64,000 nt of DNA, from assembly GCF_000716335.1 (NCBI RefSeq), contig NZ_KL591012.1, positions 6,407 to 70,406 on the forward strand, in the 5' to 3' direction. The notes beneath the pieces were generated by a model that worked only from the letters and a program-made list of their open reading frames with translations, was not told where the DNA came from and made no database searches. A program made the position numbers and the translations under genes. Every line of letters starts with the position of its first letter. The first letter of the stretch is position 1. Positions 35,149 to 43,498 of this stretch are shown here, piece by piece. This stretch comes from Streptomyces sp. NRRL S-118. Lineage in GTDB: Bacteria; Actinomycetota; Actinomycetes; Streptomycetales; Streptomycetaceae.

Positions 35149-36147
35149 TCAGGGCTTGACCGAGAGGTAGTAGCGCCGCGCGCCCTCGTGCAGCGGCAGC
35201 GGGTCGGTGTAGATCGCCGTACGGAGATCCACGAGCTGCGCCGGGTGCACCTCGCGCCCGATCCGGTCCCGGCTCCTGATCACCGTACGGGTGAACGCCT
35301 CCGCCATCGCCGGATCGGTCCGGTCGGTGGTCACGAGCAGGTTGGCGACCGCGACCGTCTCGACCGGCCGGCCCTCCTGGGCGCGGGCATAGGCGTCGGC
35401 GGGCATCACCGCGGACCGGTAGTACCGGCTGCTGCCGCCCTGCGCGTGGACGCGGTCCACCAGCTCCTCCGGCAGCGGCACGAGCCGGACGGGGAAGCGC
35501 TCCGAGAGCTTCTGCACGGCGCTGGTGGGCAGCCCGCCCGACCAGAAGAAGGCGTCCAGCCGGTCGTCCTCCAGCAGCTTCGGCATGGTGTCGATACCGG
35601 CGGAGACCGGTCGGACGTCCTGCGCCGGGTCCAGCCCCGCGGCCGTCAGCAGCCGGTTCGCGATCAGCCGCACGCCCGAGCCCTCCTGGCCGACGCCGAC
35701 CCGCAGACCGCGCAGGTCCTGGGCCGACCGGACCTTCGAGGACCTGGGCACGACCAGCTGCGCGTAGTCGTCGTACAGCCGCGCGCAGCCGCGCAGCCGG
35801 GACGCTCCGGGCCTGCCGTCGCGGAGGTAGGTGGCGACCGCGTCGGCCGTGGCGATGGTGAAGTCGGCCTCACCCGAGGCGAGCCGGGCCAGGTTCTGCT
35901 GGGAGCCCTCGCTGGTGCGCAGGCTTATCGAGACGTCCGGGACCTCGCGGTCCAGGGCGTCCTCCAGCAGGGCGCCGTACCGCTGGTAGACCCCGGTCGG
36001 CACGCCGGTGCTGAAGGTGACCCTGCCCTGCGGGGACGGCTCCCCGGCCGGGAGCAGCCACCACAGCAGCAGCCCCAGCACCACGAGCACCGCGGCCGAC
36101 CCCTCGAGGGCGTGGCGGCGGCTGATGCGGGGCAGGTCCGGGAGCAT
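35149..36147 (-). CDS. TAXI-family solute-binding protein
   Basis: A 332-aa membrane-anchored binding protein of the TRAP-associated extracytoplasmic immunogenic (TAXI) type. One N-terminal helix (AAVLVVLGLLLWWLLPAG) is followed by the family fold: TFSTGVPTGVYQRYGALLED, DFTIATADAVATYLRDG, LRGLRVGVGQEGSGVRLIAN (first parts) and the final YYLSVKP. TAXI proteins bind glutamate or related dicarboxylates for TRAP transporters; no TRAP permease gene is nearby, so it may be a sensor helper for the adjacent GluK or an orphan. No lipobox is visible; it seems to keep its anchor. Confidence 0.85.
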   Translation of the reverse strand: MLPDLPRISRRHALEGSAAVLVVLGLLLWWLLPAGEPSPQGRVTFSTGVPTGVYQRYGALLEDALDREVPDVSISLRTSEGSQQNLARLASGEADFTIATADAVATYLRDGRPGASRLRGCARLYDDYAQLVVPRSSKVRSAQDLRGLRVGVGQEGSGVRLIANRLLTAAGLDPAQDVRPVSAGIDTMPKLLEDDRLDAFFWSGGLPTSAVQKLSERFPVRLVPLPEELVDRVHAQGGSSRYYRSAVMPADAYARAQEGRPVETVAVANLLVTTDRTDPAMAEAFTRTVIRSRDRIGREVHPAQLVDLRTAIYTDPLPLHEGARRYYLSVKP

Positions 36148-36238
36148 GGGCGCGATCCTGCCAGCTCACGCGCCGCCCTGGCCAGGCCCCTCCCGGAAGC
36201 CGGGCCGTCCGTCGCTCGGGGTGCACCGGACGTCACAC

Positions 36239-36328
36239 GGACGTCATCCGGGCGGTGCGGGCGGACCTCATCCGGGCGGTGCGGGCGGACGTCATCCGGG
36301 CGGTGCCGGCGGACGTCATCCCGAGCGG
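36239..36328. repeat. 24-bp tandem repeat, 3.75 copies
   Basis: Units at 36239-36262, 36263-36286 and 36287-36310 differ by at most two bases (core GACGTCATCCGGGCGGTG), with a partial fourth at 36311-36328. The array lies between the methyltransferase end and the TAXI gene start, about 90-180 bp before that start, so it may overlap its promoter. Confidence 0.85.
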
Positions 36329-36353
36329 CGCCGCTGCCCTCCCCTGGCGGGCC

Positions 36354-37214
36354 TCACGGTCTCGCGGCGGTGCAGATGTTGTACCGCCACGTCTCCTGGT
36401 GCCGGTACAGCTCCACGCCGCTCATGGCATTGACCAGCAGGTCGCCGCGCCCCACGCTCCGGGCCACCGCGTACGGCACGCGCCCGAGGAGGGAGAAGGC
36501 GCGCAGCATGGGCAGGACACGGGCGGTGATGTCGGTGACGGACTCCACCTCGAAGCCCGCCTCGGACACGAGCCGCTCGAGATGCCCGTGCGGCAGCATC
36601 GCGGGCATCGCGGCCAGCTCGCAGATGTCGGAGAGCACGCTGTCCGCGCGCGGGGCGAGCTCGGCGCGCGGCGTGCGCGAGTACTCGAACATGACGAGCC
36701 GCCCCCCGGGCCGTACGACGCGGAAGAACTCCGACAGCGCCTGCCGCGGGTCCGCGGCGTGGACGAAGGACTCCATGGTGTACAGCCCGTCGAAGGAGCC
36801 GTCCGCGAACGGCAGCGCGTGGTAGTCCCCCACGACGAACCGGGTCGCCCGGGCCGCGTGCCCGGACGCCCGGGCCGTGCGCCGGCGGGCGATGGCGACG
36901 TCGGAGGCGATGCCGTCGAGGCCCGTGACGTGCAGGCCGCCCTCCGTGGCGACGGTGCGGGCCACGTCGCCCACACCGCATCCGGCGTCGAGGACGCGCG
37001 AACCGGCGGGCAGCGCCAGCTTCCGGGCCGTCATGGCCTCCATCCGGCGCATGGACGCCGCGAAGTCCCACGGCGACTGGCCGGGCTCGTACCACCCGAA
37101 ATGCCGCGTCCGCCCCAGGAGCATCGCGTAGCCCCACCGGGAGCCGATGCGCCTGTAGTAGGGCAGGACGGACCGGCGGTAGTGCTGCGCGGTGCGGGAA
37201 CCGGGCATGGCCAT
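36354..37214 (-). CDS. Class I SAM-dependent methyltransferase
   Basis: A 286-aa Rossmann methyltransferase. Motif I is VLDAGCGVGDVARTV, motif II acidic VTGLDGI, and post-I motifs GDYHALPFADGSFDGLYTME and VVRPGGRLVMFEYSR follow in the order of the UbiE/sterol-methyltransferase group (Methyltransf_11/25). The N-terminal HYRRSVLPYYRRIGSRWGYA resembles small-molecule methyltransferases acting on lipids or terpenoids; the substrate is unknown. ATG 37214 or the second ATG at 37208 may start it. A 52-codon ORF ends 4 nt upstream. Across the intergenic gap lies a DUF3419 remnant, the family of BtaA, whose product is methylated by such enzymes in betaine-lipid pathways. Confidence 0.85.
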   Translation of the reverse strand: MAMPGSRTAQHYRRSVLPYYRRIGSRWGYAMLLGRTRHFGWYEPGQSPWDFAASMRRMEAMTARKLALPAGSRVLDAGCGVGDVARTVATEGGLHVTGLDGIASDVAIARRRTARASGHAARATRFVVGDYHALPFADGSFDGLYTMESFVHAADPRQALSEFFRVVRPGGRLVMFEYSRTPRAELAPRADSVLSDICELAAMPAMLPHGHLERLVSEAGFEVESVTDITARVLPMLRAFSLLGRVPYAVARSVGRGDLLVNAMSGVELYRHQETWRYNICTAARP

Positions 37215-37218
37215 GGCC

Positions 37219-37377
37219 CTACGCCGCCGGGATGAGCAGCAGCGGGTGCGGCCGGCGGCGCGTTCGGCCGGGTCGGGGCGTGCGCGGGGCGGACGCCACG
37301 GCGGTGGCGACCGCCGGGGCGACGGCGGCGACCCGGACCATCGCCGGTGTCACACGGGGACGTGCCTGCTGGGCCAT
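37219..37377 (-). CDS. Small ORF (52 aa) upstream of the methyltransferase
   Basis: ATG at 37377 is preceded by AGAGGAC at 6-nt spacing, and the TAG ends 4 nt before the methyltransferase ATG, a typical operon junction. The product starts MAQQARPRVTPAMVRVAA, has an Ala/Val-rich middle and an Arg/Pro-rich end. No family is recognised. It may be a translational coupler or a chance frame in GC-rich DNA. Confidence 0.4.
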   Translation of the reverse strand: MAQQARPRVTPAMVRVAAVAPAVATAVASAPRTPRPGRTRRRPHPLLLIPAA

Positions 37378-38020
37378 GGCGGTGTCCTCTCATCGAAGGG
37401 GTCGTCGGGCTCGTCGCCGAGCCGGTGGGGTGGTGCACCGGAGCCGGTGGGGCGGGTGGCGCCCGGGATTCCGGTACCTGCCGGGTGTCCGGTCCGGGGG
37501 TGGGGCCGGGTGCAGGTCCGGGGGCCGAGGTCGGTCGTCGGGTCGGAGTCCGAGGTCGGTCGTCTGGGTCGGTTGTCCGGTGCGGGTGCCGCAGTCGGAC
37601 GCGGCGGGAGCCGGCCGGTCGCCCGGTGGCGCCCGTCCGGGTGTTCCGGTCCGGCGCCGTCGGCTCCCAGCGGGCGTTCCGGTCGGGCGTTCGGTCAGTC
37701 GTTCGGTCTGTCGATCGTCCGGCACGGGTGATCCGGGTCGGCCGACCGGCCGCCGGACCGGTCCACGCCGCGGCGGGCCTCGATGGTCCCGCAGGCCGGC
37801 CCGCGCGTCAGCCGTACCGGCCCGACGGGTAAGACATGCCCCCCGGTCGGCCTAGCGAGTCACCGCCGGCGGTCCGCCGGTCGGGCGAATCCGCGTGGCT
37901 CCGCGGTGACGGAGGACAGCCCCCGGTCGCGGGGCCCCATGGTGAGGCAATGGACTCCTCCTCCGCTGTCGTCACGCCGGTTCCTGGGGACCCCGCGCAC
38001 TGCCCGGCCCGCGCGCGGGC

Positions 38021-38182
38021 GCCGCACTGACCGGACGGGTGTTCGGCGCGCCGCACGACCGCAACCTCGTGAACACCGCGTGCCGGGAGGACCCGGCGCT
38101 GGACCGGGCCGCGCTGGAGTGGGGCCCGGCGACCACGTGCTGGTCATCATCAGCGGCGGCTGCCACGCGCTGGATTGCGCAG
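38021..38182 (+). pseudogene. Remnant of a DUF3419 (BtaA-like) gene with frameshift
   Basis: One frame reads RNLVNTACREDPALDRAALE up to 38119; the next frame then reads GPGDHVLVIISGGCHALDC to 38182. Joined, they match the start of the DUF3419 core (REDP, then GD.VL.I.SGGCNALD), the family of SAM:diacylglycerol 3-amino-3-carboxypropyl transferase. Restoring one base after 38119 reunites the frames (Ala-Leu-Glu-Leu-Gly-Pro-Gly-Asp). The remaining 300 or so residues are missing. The start region lies after a stop in some frames, so this is a fragment, not a working gene. Assigned by eye. Confidence 0.5.
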
Positions 38183-38412
38183 GACCGCGTCCACACGTAC
38201 GGCAGCTTCCACATCGCCGATCCGGCGGTCGCCCGGTGAGCACCCTCGCGGCGCTGACGTCCCAGGCAGCACGCCGACGGCGCCGGGTCCGGCCCGGCCG
38301 GACCGGACGGCCGCGGCTTCGAGCCGGCGCTCGGTCCGCTCCTCGACGGTCCGGCCGCCACCGTGACCTCTGAGCTGTGCGGTATGGCGCCGAGCGGCCC
38401 CGCGGGAGCCCT

Positions 38413-38418
38413 TACCCT
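38413..38418 (+). promoter_or_regulatory. -10 box TACCCT of a probable leaderless miaB promoter
   Basis: TACCCT ends 6 nt before the GTG at 38425, and no ribosome-binding sequence intervenes. A -35 match is not clear. Confidence 0.45.
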
Positions 38419-38424
38419 GGACGG

Positions 38425-39948
38425 GTGAGCGGTAACGACGTGTCTGGCGGAGCAGTGGACGGTTTGAAAACGTACGAGGTACGCACCTACGGGTGCCAGA
38501 TGAACGTCCACGACTCCGAGCGCCTCTCCGGCCTGTTGGAGGACGCCGGCTACGTCCGCGCGCCGGAAGGCTCCGACGGCGACGCCGACGTGGTGGTCTT
38601 CAACACCTGCGCGGTACGGGAGAACGCCGACAACAAGCTGTACGGCAACCTCGGGCGGCTCGCCCCCAAGAAGTCGCAGCGGCCCGGCATGCAGATCGCC
38701 GTCGGCGGCTGCCTGGCCCAGAAGGACCGGGACACGATCGTCAAGAAGGCGCCGTGGGTCGACGTCGTCTTCGGTACGCACAACATCGGCAAGCTGCCGG
38801 TCCTCCTGGAGCGCGCCCGCGTCCAGGAAGAGGCGCAGATCGAGATCGCCGAGTCGCTGGAGGCGTTCCCCTCCACGCTGCCGACCCGGCGCGAGTCCGC
38901 GTACGCCGCCTGGGTCTCCATCTCGGTCGGCTGCAACAACACCTGCACCTTCTGCATCGTCCCCGCGCTGCGCGGCAAGGAGAAGGACCGCCGCCCCGGT
39001 GACATCCTCGCCGAGATCGAGGCCCTGGTCGCCGAGGGCGTCTCCGAGATCACCCTGCTCGGCCAGAACGTGAACGCGTACGGGTCCGACATCGGTGACC
39101 GCGAGGCGTTCTCCAAGCTGCTGCGCGCCTGCGGGACCATCGAGGGCCTGGAGCGCGTGCGCTTCACCTCCCCCCATCCCCGTGACTTCACCGACGACGT
39201 GATCGCCGCGATGGCGGAGACGCCGAACGTGATGCCGCAGCTCCACATGCCGCTGCAGTCCGGCTCGGACACGGTTCTCAAGGCGATGCGCCGCTCGTAC
39301 CGCCAGGACCGCTTCCTGGGGATCATCCACAAGGTGCGGGAGGCCATCCCGCACGCCGCGATCTCCACCGACATCATCGTGGGCTTCCCCGGGGAGACCG
39401 AGGAGGACTTCGAGCAGACGCTGCACGTGGTGCGCGAGGCCCGGTTCGCGCAGGCCTTCACCTTCCAGTACTCCAAGCGTCCCGGGACCCCGGCGGCCGA
39501 GATGGAGAACCAGATCCCCAAGGCGGTCGTGCAGGCGCGTTACGAGCGCCTGGTCGCCCTCCAGGAGGAGATCTCCTGGGAGGAGAACAAGAAGCAGGTC
39601 GGCCGCACCCTGGAGGTCATGGTCGCCGAGGGCGAGGGCCGCAAGGACGACACCACGCACCGCCTGTCCGGCCGTGCCCCCGACAACCGGCTGGTGCACT
39701 TCACCAAGCCGGAAGAGGCGGTCCGCCCGGGTGACGTGGTGACCGTCGAGATCACCTATGCCGCCCCGCACCACCTGCTCGCGGAGGGCCCGACGACCCG
39801 GGTGCGCCGCACCCGCGCGGGCGACGCCTGGGAGAAGCGCATCGCCGCACCGCCGGCCGAGCCGGCAGCCGGCGTCATGCTGGGCCTCCCCGGCATCGGC
39901 GTCCCGGCACCCCTCCCGCCGGTCACCGGAGGCTGCGCGGTCGGCTGA
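38425..39948 (+). CDS. miaB: tRNA-2-methylthio-N6-isopentenyladenosine synthase MiaB
   Basis: Radical-SAM methylthiotransferase that adds the 2-methylthio group to i6A37 of tRNAs reading UNN codons. The 507-aa protein has N-terminal cluster cysteines ([29 protein letters not shown]), the radical-SAM motif at Cys170, Cys174 and Cys177 (GCNNTCTFC), and a TRAM domain (about 375-450), followed by a Pro-rich tail. YGCQMN and [10 protein letters not shown] are MiaB-specific and separate it from RimO at 7793. GTG 38425 is set by the -10 box. MiaA, which makes its substrate, is at 41955. The stop is inside the first unit of a 40-bp minisatellite. Confidence 0.95.
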   Translation: MSGNDVSGGAVDGLKTYEVRTYGCQMNVHDSERLSGLLEDAGYVRAPEGSDGDADVVVFNTCAVRENADNKLYGNLGRLAPKKSQRPGMQIAVGGCLAQKDRDTIVKKAPWVDVVFGTHNIGKLPVLLERARVQEEAQIEIAESLEAFPSTLPTRRESAYAAWVSISVGCNNTCTFCIVPALRGKEKDRRPGDILAEIEALVAEGVSEITLLGQNVNAYGSDIGDREAFSKLLRACGTIEGLERVRFTSPHPRDFTDDVIAAMAETPNVMPQLHMPLQSGSDTVLKAMRRSYRQDRFLGIIHKVREAIPHAAISTDIIVGFPGETEEDFEQTLHVVREARFAQAFTFQYSKRPGTPAAEMENQIPKAVVQARYERLVALQEEISWEENKKQVGRTLEVMVAEGEGRKDDTTHRLSGRAPDNRLVHFTKPEEAVRPGDVVTVEITYAAPHHLLAEGPTTRVRRTRAGDAWEKRIAAPPAEPAAGVMLGLPGIGVPAPLPPVTGGCAVG

Positions 39949-40141
39949 GGCGAAAGCTGCGCTGCGGGGCGGGTACGGAACCGGCAGAGGCGAAGGCTGC
40001 TGCGGGGCGCGTGCGGGGTCGGTCGAGCCGGAGGGCTGGGTCCGAGGTGTCGGCGTGCGGGGCCGGCTGGGGCGAAGGCCGCGCTGCGGGACGCATGCGA
40101 GGTCGCTGAGGCGGAAGGCCGCGTCTGGGCAGGGGCGTGCC
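39944..40141. repeat. Imperfect 40-bp minisatellite at the 3' end of miaB
   Basis: Five degenerate units of 37-41 bp begin at 39944, 39984, 40025, 40066 and 40105, each opening with a GCTGAGGCGAAGGCTGC-like motif followed by TGCGGGGCG and a GTxCGG end. The first unit includes the miaB stop codon. The third copy is the most decayed. Confidence 0.65.
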
Positions 40142-40327
40142 ACCGTGGCGGCCCGGCCCGGGGCGGGGCCGTGCGTGGACCGGGGCGGGGCGTGCGGGGA
40201 CCGGGGCGGGGCGTGCGTACGGTCGCCGGGACGGGCCAGGCCCCTTTTCCGTCCCGGCGCGACCGGGGCGGTCCGCGTGCGCTGACCTGCGGGCCGACGG
40301 CGGAACGCAGCGACTACGCTGCGGATC
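40142..40327. repeat. GGACCGGGGCGGGGCGTGCG repeats upstream of the 40328 gene
   Basis: The 20-mer is at 40177-40196, recurs at 40198-40217 with only its second base differing (GGG-start against GGA-start context), and has a looser copy at 40158-40176. Together with the adjacent minisatellite this fills the miaB-40328 gap; no gene is supported in it. Confidence 0.55.
40315..40320 (+). promoter_or_regulatory. -10 box TACGCT of a probable leaderless promoter
   Basis: TACGCT ends 7 nt before the ATG at 40328, without a ribosome site between. A -35 element is not evident. Confidence 0.45.
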
Positions 40328-41044
40328 ATGCTTGTCGCCGCGGCTGTCTGCCCCTGCCCCCCGCTCCTCGTCCCCGACGTCGCCGCCGGGGCCGCGCCCG
40401 AACTCGACGCCGCCCGCACGGCGTGCTCCGACGCCCTCGCCGTCCTCGCCGCCGCGCGGCCCGACCGGCTCGTCGTGGTCGGGCCGACGGCAGGGGACGC
40501 GGTGACGCGGTACGCGGCGGGCACGCAGGGGGATTTCCGCGGCTTCGGCGTGGACCTCGACGTCGCGCTGGGCGCGCCCGGCGACGGCACCGCGGACGGG
40601 CCGCGGCTGCCCGCGTCGCTCGCCGTCGGAGCCTGGCTCCTCGCACGGACCGGCCAGGCCGGCGCCCCCGTCGAGGGCCTGGCCGTGGGGGAGCACCTGG
40701 ACGCCGCCCGCTGCGCCGCGACCGGCCGCGAACTGGCCGCAGGCGCCGGGCGCGTCGCCCTGCTGGTGCTGGGCGACGGCAGTGCGCGCCGCTCCCTCAA
40801 GGCCCCTGGTTATCTCGACGAGCGCGCCGCCGGTTTCGACGAGCGCGCCGCCCGCGCCCTCGGTACGGCGGACACCGAGGCCCTCGCGGCGCTGGATCCC
40901 CGCCTCGCGTCCGAGCTGCAGGCCGCCGGCCGCGCCCCCTGGCAGGTACTGGCGGGCGCCGCCGGGGACACCGCCCTGGAGGGCCGCCTGCTGTACGAGG
41001 ACGCTCCGTACGGCGTCGGGTACGTCGTCGCGGTCTGGTCGTAG
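40328..41044 (+). CDS. Class III extradiol dioxygenase B-subunit-like protein
   Basis: A 238-aa protein related to LigB/AmmeMemoRadiSam-B proteins. The N-terminus MLVAAAVCPCPPLLVPDVAA matches the Streptomyces members, with a second conserved patch LLVLGDGSARRSLKAPGYLD and a third DTALEGRLLYEDAPYGVGY. The metal-binding His residues of true extradiol dioxygenases are not evident, so activity is uncertain. It converges on the antitoxin-like gene; a long stem-loop separates them. Confidence 0.78.
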   Translation: MLVAAAVCPCPPLLVPDVAAGAAPELDAARTACSDALAVLAAARPDRLVVVGPTAGDAVTRYAAGTQGDFRGFGVDLDVALGAPGDGTADGPRLPASLAVGAWLLARTGQAGAPVEGLAVGEHLDAARCAATGRELAAGAGRVALLVLGDGSARRSLKAPGYLDERAAGFDERAARALGTADTEALAALDPRLASELQAAGRAPWQVLAGAAGDTALEGRLLYEDAPYGVGYVVAVWS

Positions 41045-41132
41045 CCCGGACGCTCGGGCCGGGCCGGGCCGGGCGGACGCGGACGTCGGCGCGGACACGG
41101 TCCGCCCCCCCCCGCGCGCCGGAGACGGCGGC

Positions 41133-41184
41133 ACAACGGCGGACGGCCCCGGAGCAACCGTGCTCCGTGGCCGTCCGCCGTTGT
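41133..41184. terminator. Bidirectional stem-loop between convergent genes
   Basis: Arms 41133-41156 and 41161-41184 pair over about 24 bp with one mismatch and a 4-nt loop (ACCG). It lies between the dioxygenase-like gene (ending 41044) and the leftward antitoxin gene (ending 41198) and should terminate both. No U tract is present, as usual in Streptomyces. Confidence 0.8.
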
Positions 41185-41197
41185 CGTGTGCGAGAGG

Positions 41198-41449
41198 TCA
41201 GGACGTCGAACCCGGAGGCGGCGGCGGTGTGCCGCCCTCCTCCCTGTGGGCGAACCGGCCGAAGGCGTCCTTGGCCTTTCCCGTACCGGACTGGATCCTG
41301 TCGCTGTACTTGCCCTTGGTCCCCCGGTCGACCATTCGCGCGGCCTTGTCGAGCCCCTGGTCGACCCTGCCCTCGTGCTGGTGCGCGAAATCCTGGACCT
41401 TGTCCTTCGCAGGAGCGAGCTTGGCCTTCATCTGATGCAGGAAGCCCAT
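41198..41449 (-). CDS. MT0933-like antitoxin family protein
   Basis: An 83-aa Lys/Asp-rich helical protein: MGFLHQMKAKLAPAKDKVQD, then KAARMVDRGTKGKYSDRIQS and GKAKDAFGRFA. This is the pattern of the Rv0909/MT0933 antitoxin family. ATG 41449 is preferred because GAGGG lies 9 nt upstream; another ATG at 41458 precedes it in frame. No toxin gene is visible next door: the neighbouring leftward gene is a disordered acidic protein. It may be an orphan with a stress or DNA-binding role. Confidence 0.75.
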   Translation of the reverse strand: MGFLHQMKAKLAPAKDKVQDFAHQHEGRVDQGLDKAARMVDRGTKGKYSDRIQSGTGKAKDAFGRFAHREEGGTPPPPPGSTS

Positions 41450-41498
41450 GGTCACCATCCCTCGGAGTCGCCTTCGTCAGGGGTCGGCGACGCGAGTG

Positions 41499-41771
41499 TC
41501 ACTTGCGCGCGCCTTCGCCGGCTTCGTTGTCCGCCGCTTCCTCGGCCGACTGCTGCTTGGGGATGTCCACTCCCTCCGCGGCCGTCTCCGATGTCGCCGC
41601 CGTATCGTCCGCCTCCGCCGTCCCACTTGGCTCCGGCGCCGTCCCGGGCGCCTCCGCCTCCGCCTCCGCTCCGGCCTCGCCGGCCGCTGTCACCGGGGTG
41701 GTCGCCGTCTCCTCGGTCGATGCCGCGGCAGACTCCTTACCCTTCCGGCGAAACCATGCAAAAGCGCCCAT
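41499..41771 (-). CDS. Small acidic disordered protein
   Basis: A 90-aa protein with a basic, aromatic N-terminus (MGAFAWFRRKGKES) and a long Ala/Glu/Thr-rich acidic tail ending IPKQQSAEEAADNEAGEG. I recall homologues in many Streptomyces, often misannotated as a gliding motility protein, with the PKQQSAEEAAD motif conserved. The N-terminus could touch membrane or nucleic acid; function is unknown. It is 49 nt upstream of the antitoxin-like gene on the same strand, so they may share a transcript. Confidence 0.7.
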   Translation of the reverse strand: MGAFAWFRRKGKESAAASTEETATTPVTAAGEAGAEAEAEAPGTAPEPSGTAEADDTAATSETAAEGVDIPKQQSAEEAADNEAGEGARK

Positions 41772-41954
41772 GTCTACTCCATAGCGTACTCGTGTGGGCG
41801 AAATTCCGCGCCGTCCGGAGCGTCCCATTGCGTCGCCCGGTGGAGCCGGTCCTGAAAACCGGCGGTCGGAACCTCGCAACAGGCAACGACCCCGAACCCG
41901 GGGCGTCACGTAACTCGTTCGGGAAGGGCTCCCGAGGTTTGCGAGACTGGGTCG

Positions 41955-42893
41955 GTGAGAAGTGCAGCTCCCGCCCCGCGGGTCATCGCCGTCGTCGGTC
42001 CCACCGCGGCTGGAAAGTCCGATCTGGGTGTCTTCCTCGCCCAGCAGCTTGGCGGCGAAGTCGTCAACGCCGATTCCATGCAGCTCTACCGGGGGATGGA
42101 CATCGGAACCGCCAAGCTGACCCTCGGGGAGCGCGGTGGCATCCCGCACCACCTCCTCGACATCTGGGACGTCACCGAGACGGCCAGCGTCGCCGAGTAC
42201 CAACGGCTCGCCCGCGCCGAGATCGACCGACTGCTCGCCGAGGGGCGCACTCCCGTCCTCGTCGGTGGCTCCGGACTGTACGTGCGCGGCGCCATCGACG
42301 CCCTCGAGTTCCCGGGCACCGACCCCGCCGTGCGCGCCCGCCTCGAAGCCGAATTGGAGGAGCGCGGCTCCGGCGTCCTGCACGCCCGCCTCGCCGCCGC
42401 CGACCCGGACGCCGCCCGCGCGATCCTGCCCGGCAACGGCCGCCGCATCGTCCGGGCGCTCGAGGTCATCGAGATCACCGGGAAGCCCTTCACGGCCAAT
42501 CTTCCCGGTCACGACTCGGTGTACGACACCGTGCAGATCGGCGTGGACGTCGGGCGCCCCGAGCTGGACGAGCGGATCGCCGCCCGCGTGGACCGCATGT
42601 GGGAGGCCGGGCTCGTCGACGAGGTGCGCGCCCTGGAGGCGCAGGGACTGCGGGAGGGCCGCACCGCCTCCCGCGCGCTCGGCTACCAGCAGGTGCTCGC
42701 CGCCCTCGCGGGGGAGTGCACCGAGGAGGAGGCGCGTGCCGACACCGTACGCGCCACCAAGCGCTTCGCGCGCCGCCAGGACTCGTGGTTCCGCCGGGAT
42801 CCGCGCGTGCACTGGCTCAGCGGAGCCGTGTCGGACCGCGCGGAACTCCCGCACCGAGCGCTGTCGTTGGTCGAACGAGCGGTTACAGCCTGA
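41955..42893 (+). CDS. miaA: tRNA dimethylallyltransferase MiaA
   Basis: Transfers the dimethylallyl group to A37 of tRNAs reading UNN codons, giving i6A, the substrate of MiaB. The 312-aa protein has P-loop VVGPTAAGKSDL, the NADSMQLYRGMDIGTAK segment with catalytic Asp, LVGGSGLYVRG, and the swinging/insertion region with FARRQDSWFRRDPRVHWL. GTG 41955 is preceded by GAGACT at 6-nt spacing, the same arrangement as at 21817, suggesting a leaderless message. Short gap to the membrane protein gene. Confidence 0.96.
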   Translation: MRSAAPAPRVIAVVGPTAAGKSDLGVFLAQQLGGEVVNADSMQLYRGMDIGTAKLTLGERGGIPHHLLDIWDVTETASVAEYQRLARAEIDRLLAEGRTPVLVGGSGLYVRGAIDALEFPGTDPAVRARLEAELEERGSGVLHARLAAADPDAARAILPGNGRRIVRALEVIEITGKPFTANLPGHDSVYDTVQIGVDVGRPELDERIAARVDRMWEAGLVDEVRALEAQGLREGRTASRALGYQQVLAALAGECTEEEARADTVRATKRFARRQDSWFRRDPRVHWLSGAVSDRAELPHRALSLVERAVTA

Positions 42894-42994
42894 TCACGTG
42901 ATGGCATCGGGACGCACTGCCCGTCATTCCGGCGGCCAGGAGCGTGCCATCATCGAGCATCGATCGACCAGTGGAGTCCGAGTTGGGAGGGCGC

Positions 42995-43498
42995 GTGGCG
43001 ATGGAGGCCGGCCCTCGCGACAGAGAACAGTACGAAGCACCGGACGACATGACACGGCGGGGCGGAGAAGGCACGGCTGAGGCACGGGTGCCGGAAGCGC
43101 CGGGCCTGAGCCCGGACGGTCCCGACCTCGACGAGGACGGGGCCCAGGAGATCACCCCGGACGAGGTCGAGGTCGAGCTGCGCCCGCAGCGCAAACTGCG
43201 CATCTGGCAGCTCGCCCCCATCGTGGGGCTCGCCGCGATCGGCTCCCTGATGTTCGCCTTCCCCCTCGCCTTCGGCTCGGGCGACGGCGGCGCGGTCCTC
43301 GCCATGCTGGGGCTGCTGCTGTGCGGCTGCGCCGCCGGCTGGGGCATGATGGCCGCCCGCCGCGTCGGCTACACCTGGCCGGGCCTGCCCGCCCGGGGCT
43401 CCGGCGAGCGCCCCGACTGGCGCGTGTTCGCGCTGTACGCCGTCGGCGTCGCGGTCCTGGTGATCCTGGCGGTCTGGCGCGTGGCCCGCCTCCGCTGA
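42995..43498 (+). CDS. Hypothetical membrane protein (three helices)
   Basis: A 167-aa protein with an acidic disordered N-terminal 65 residues, then PQRKLRIWQLAP followed by three hydrophobic helices (APIVGLAAIGSLMFAFPLAF; VLAMLGLLLCGCAAGWGMMA; VFALYAVGVAVLVILAVWRV). No family is recognised, though an equivalent often lies between miaA and dapF in Streptomyces. GTG 42995 and ATG 43001 are both possible behind GGGAGG (42985-42990); the frame also continues upstream to 42944. Confidence 0.7.
   Translation: MAMEAGPRDREQYEAPDDMTRRGGEGTAEARVPEAPGLSPDGPDLDEDGAQEITPDEVEVELRPQRKLRIWQLAPIVGLAAIGSLMFAFPLAFGSGDGGAVLAMLGLLLCGCAAGWGMMAARRVGYTWPGLPARGSGERPDWRVFALYAVGVAVLVILAVWRVARLR

Larger units (their letters stand above)
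37378..38424. other. Decayed intergenic region with repeats and a pseudogene
   Basis: About 1 kb without an intact gene. 37400-37740 is made of GGTCGTC/CCGGTCGG-type low-complexity sequence, including a 15-mer CCGAGGTCGGTCGTC repeated at 37525 and 37550. Around 38020-38190 is a remnant of a DUF3419 gene (listed separately). Open frames elsewhere lack codon bias and ribosome sites. Confidence 0.6.

Noticed and set aside
39923..41134. 403-codon minus-strand frame across the miaB-40328 gap
   Set aside because: Covers the minisatellite and the antisense of the dioxygenase-like gene; Pro/Arg-rich without start signals.
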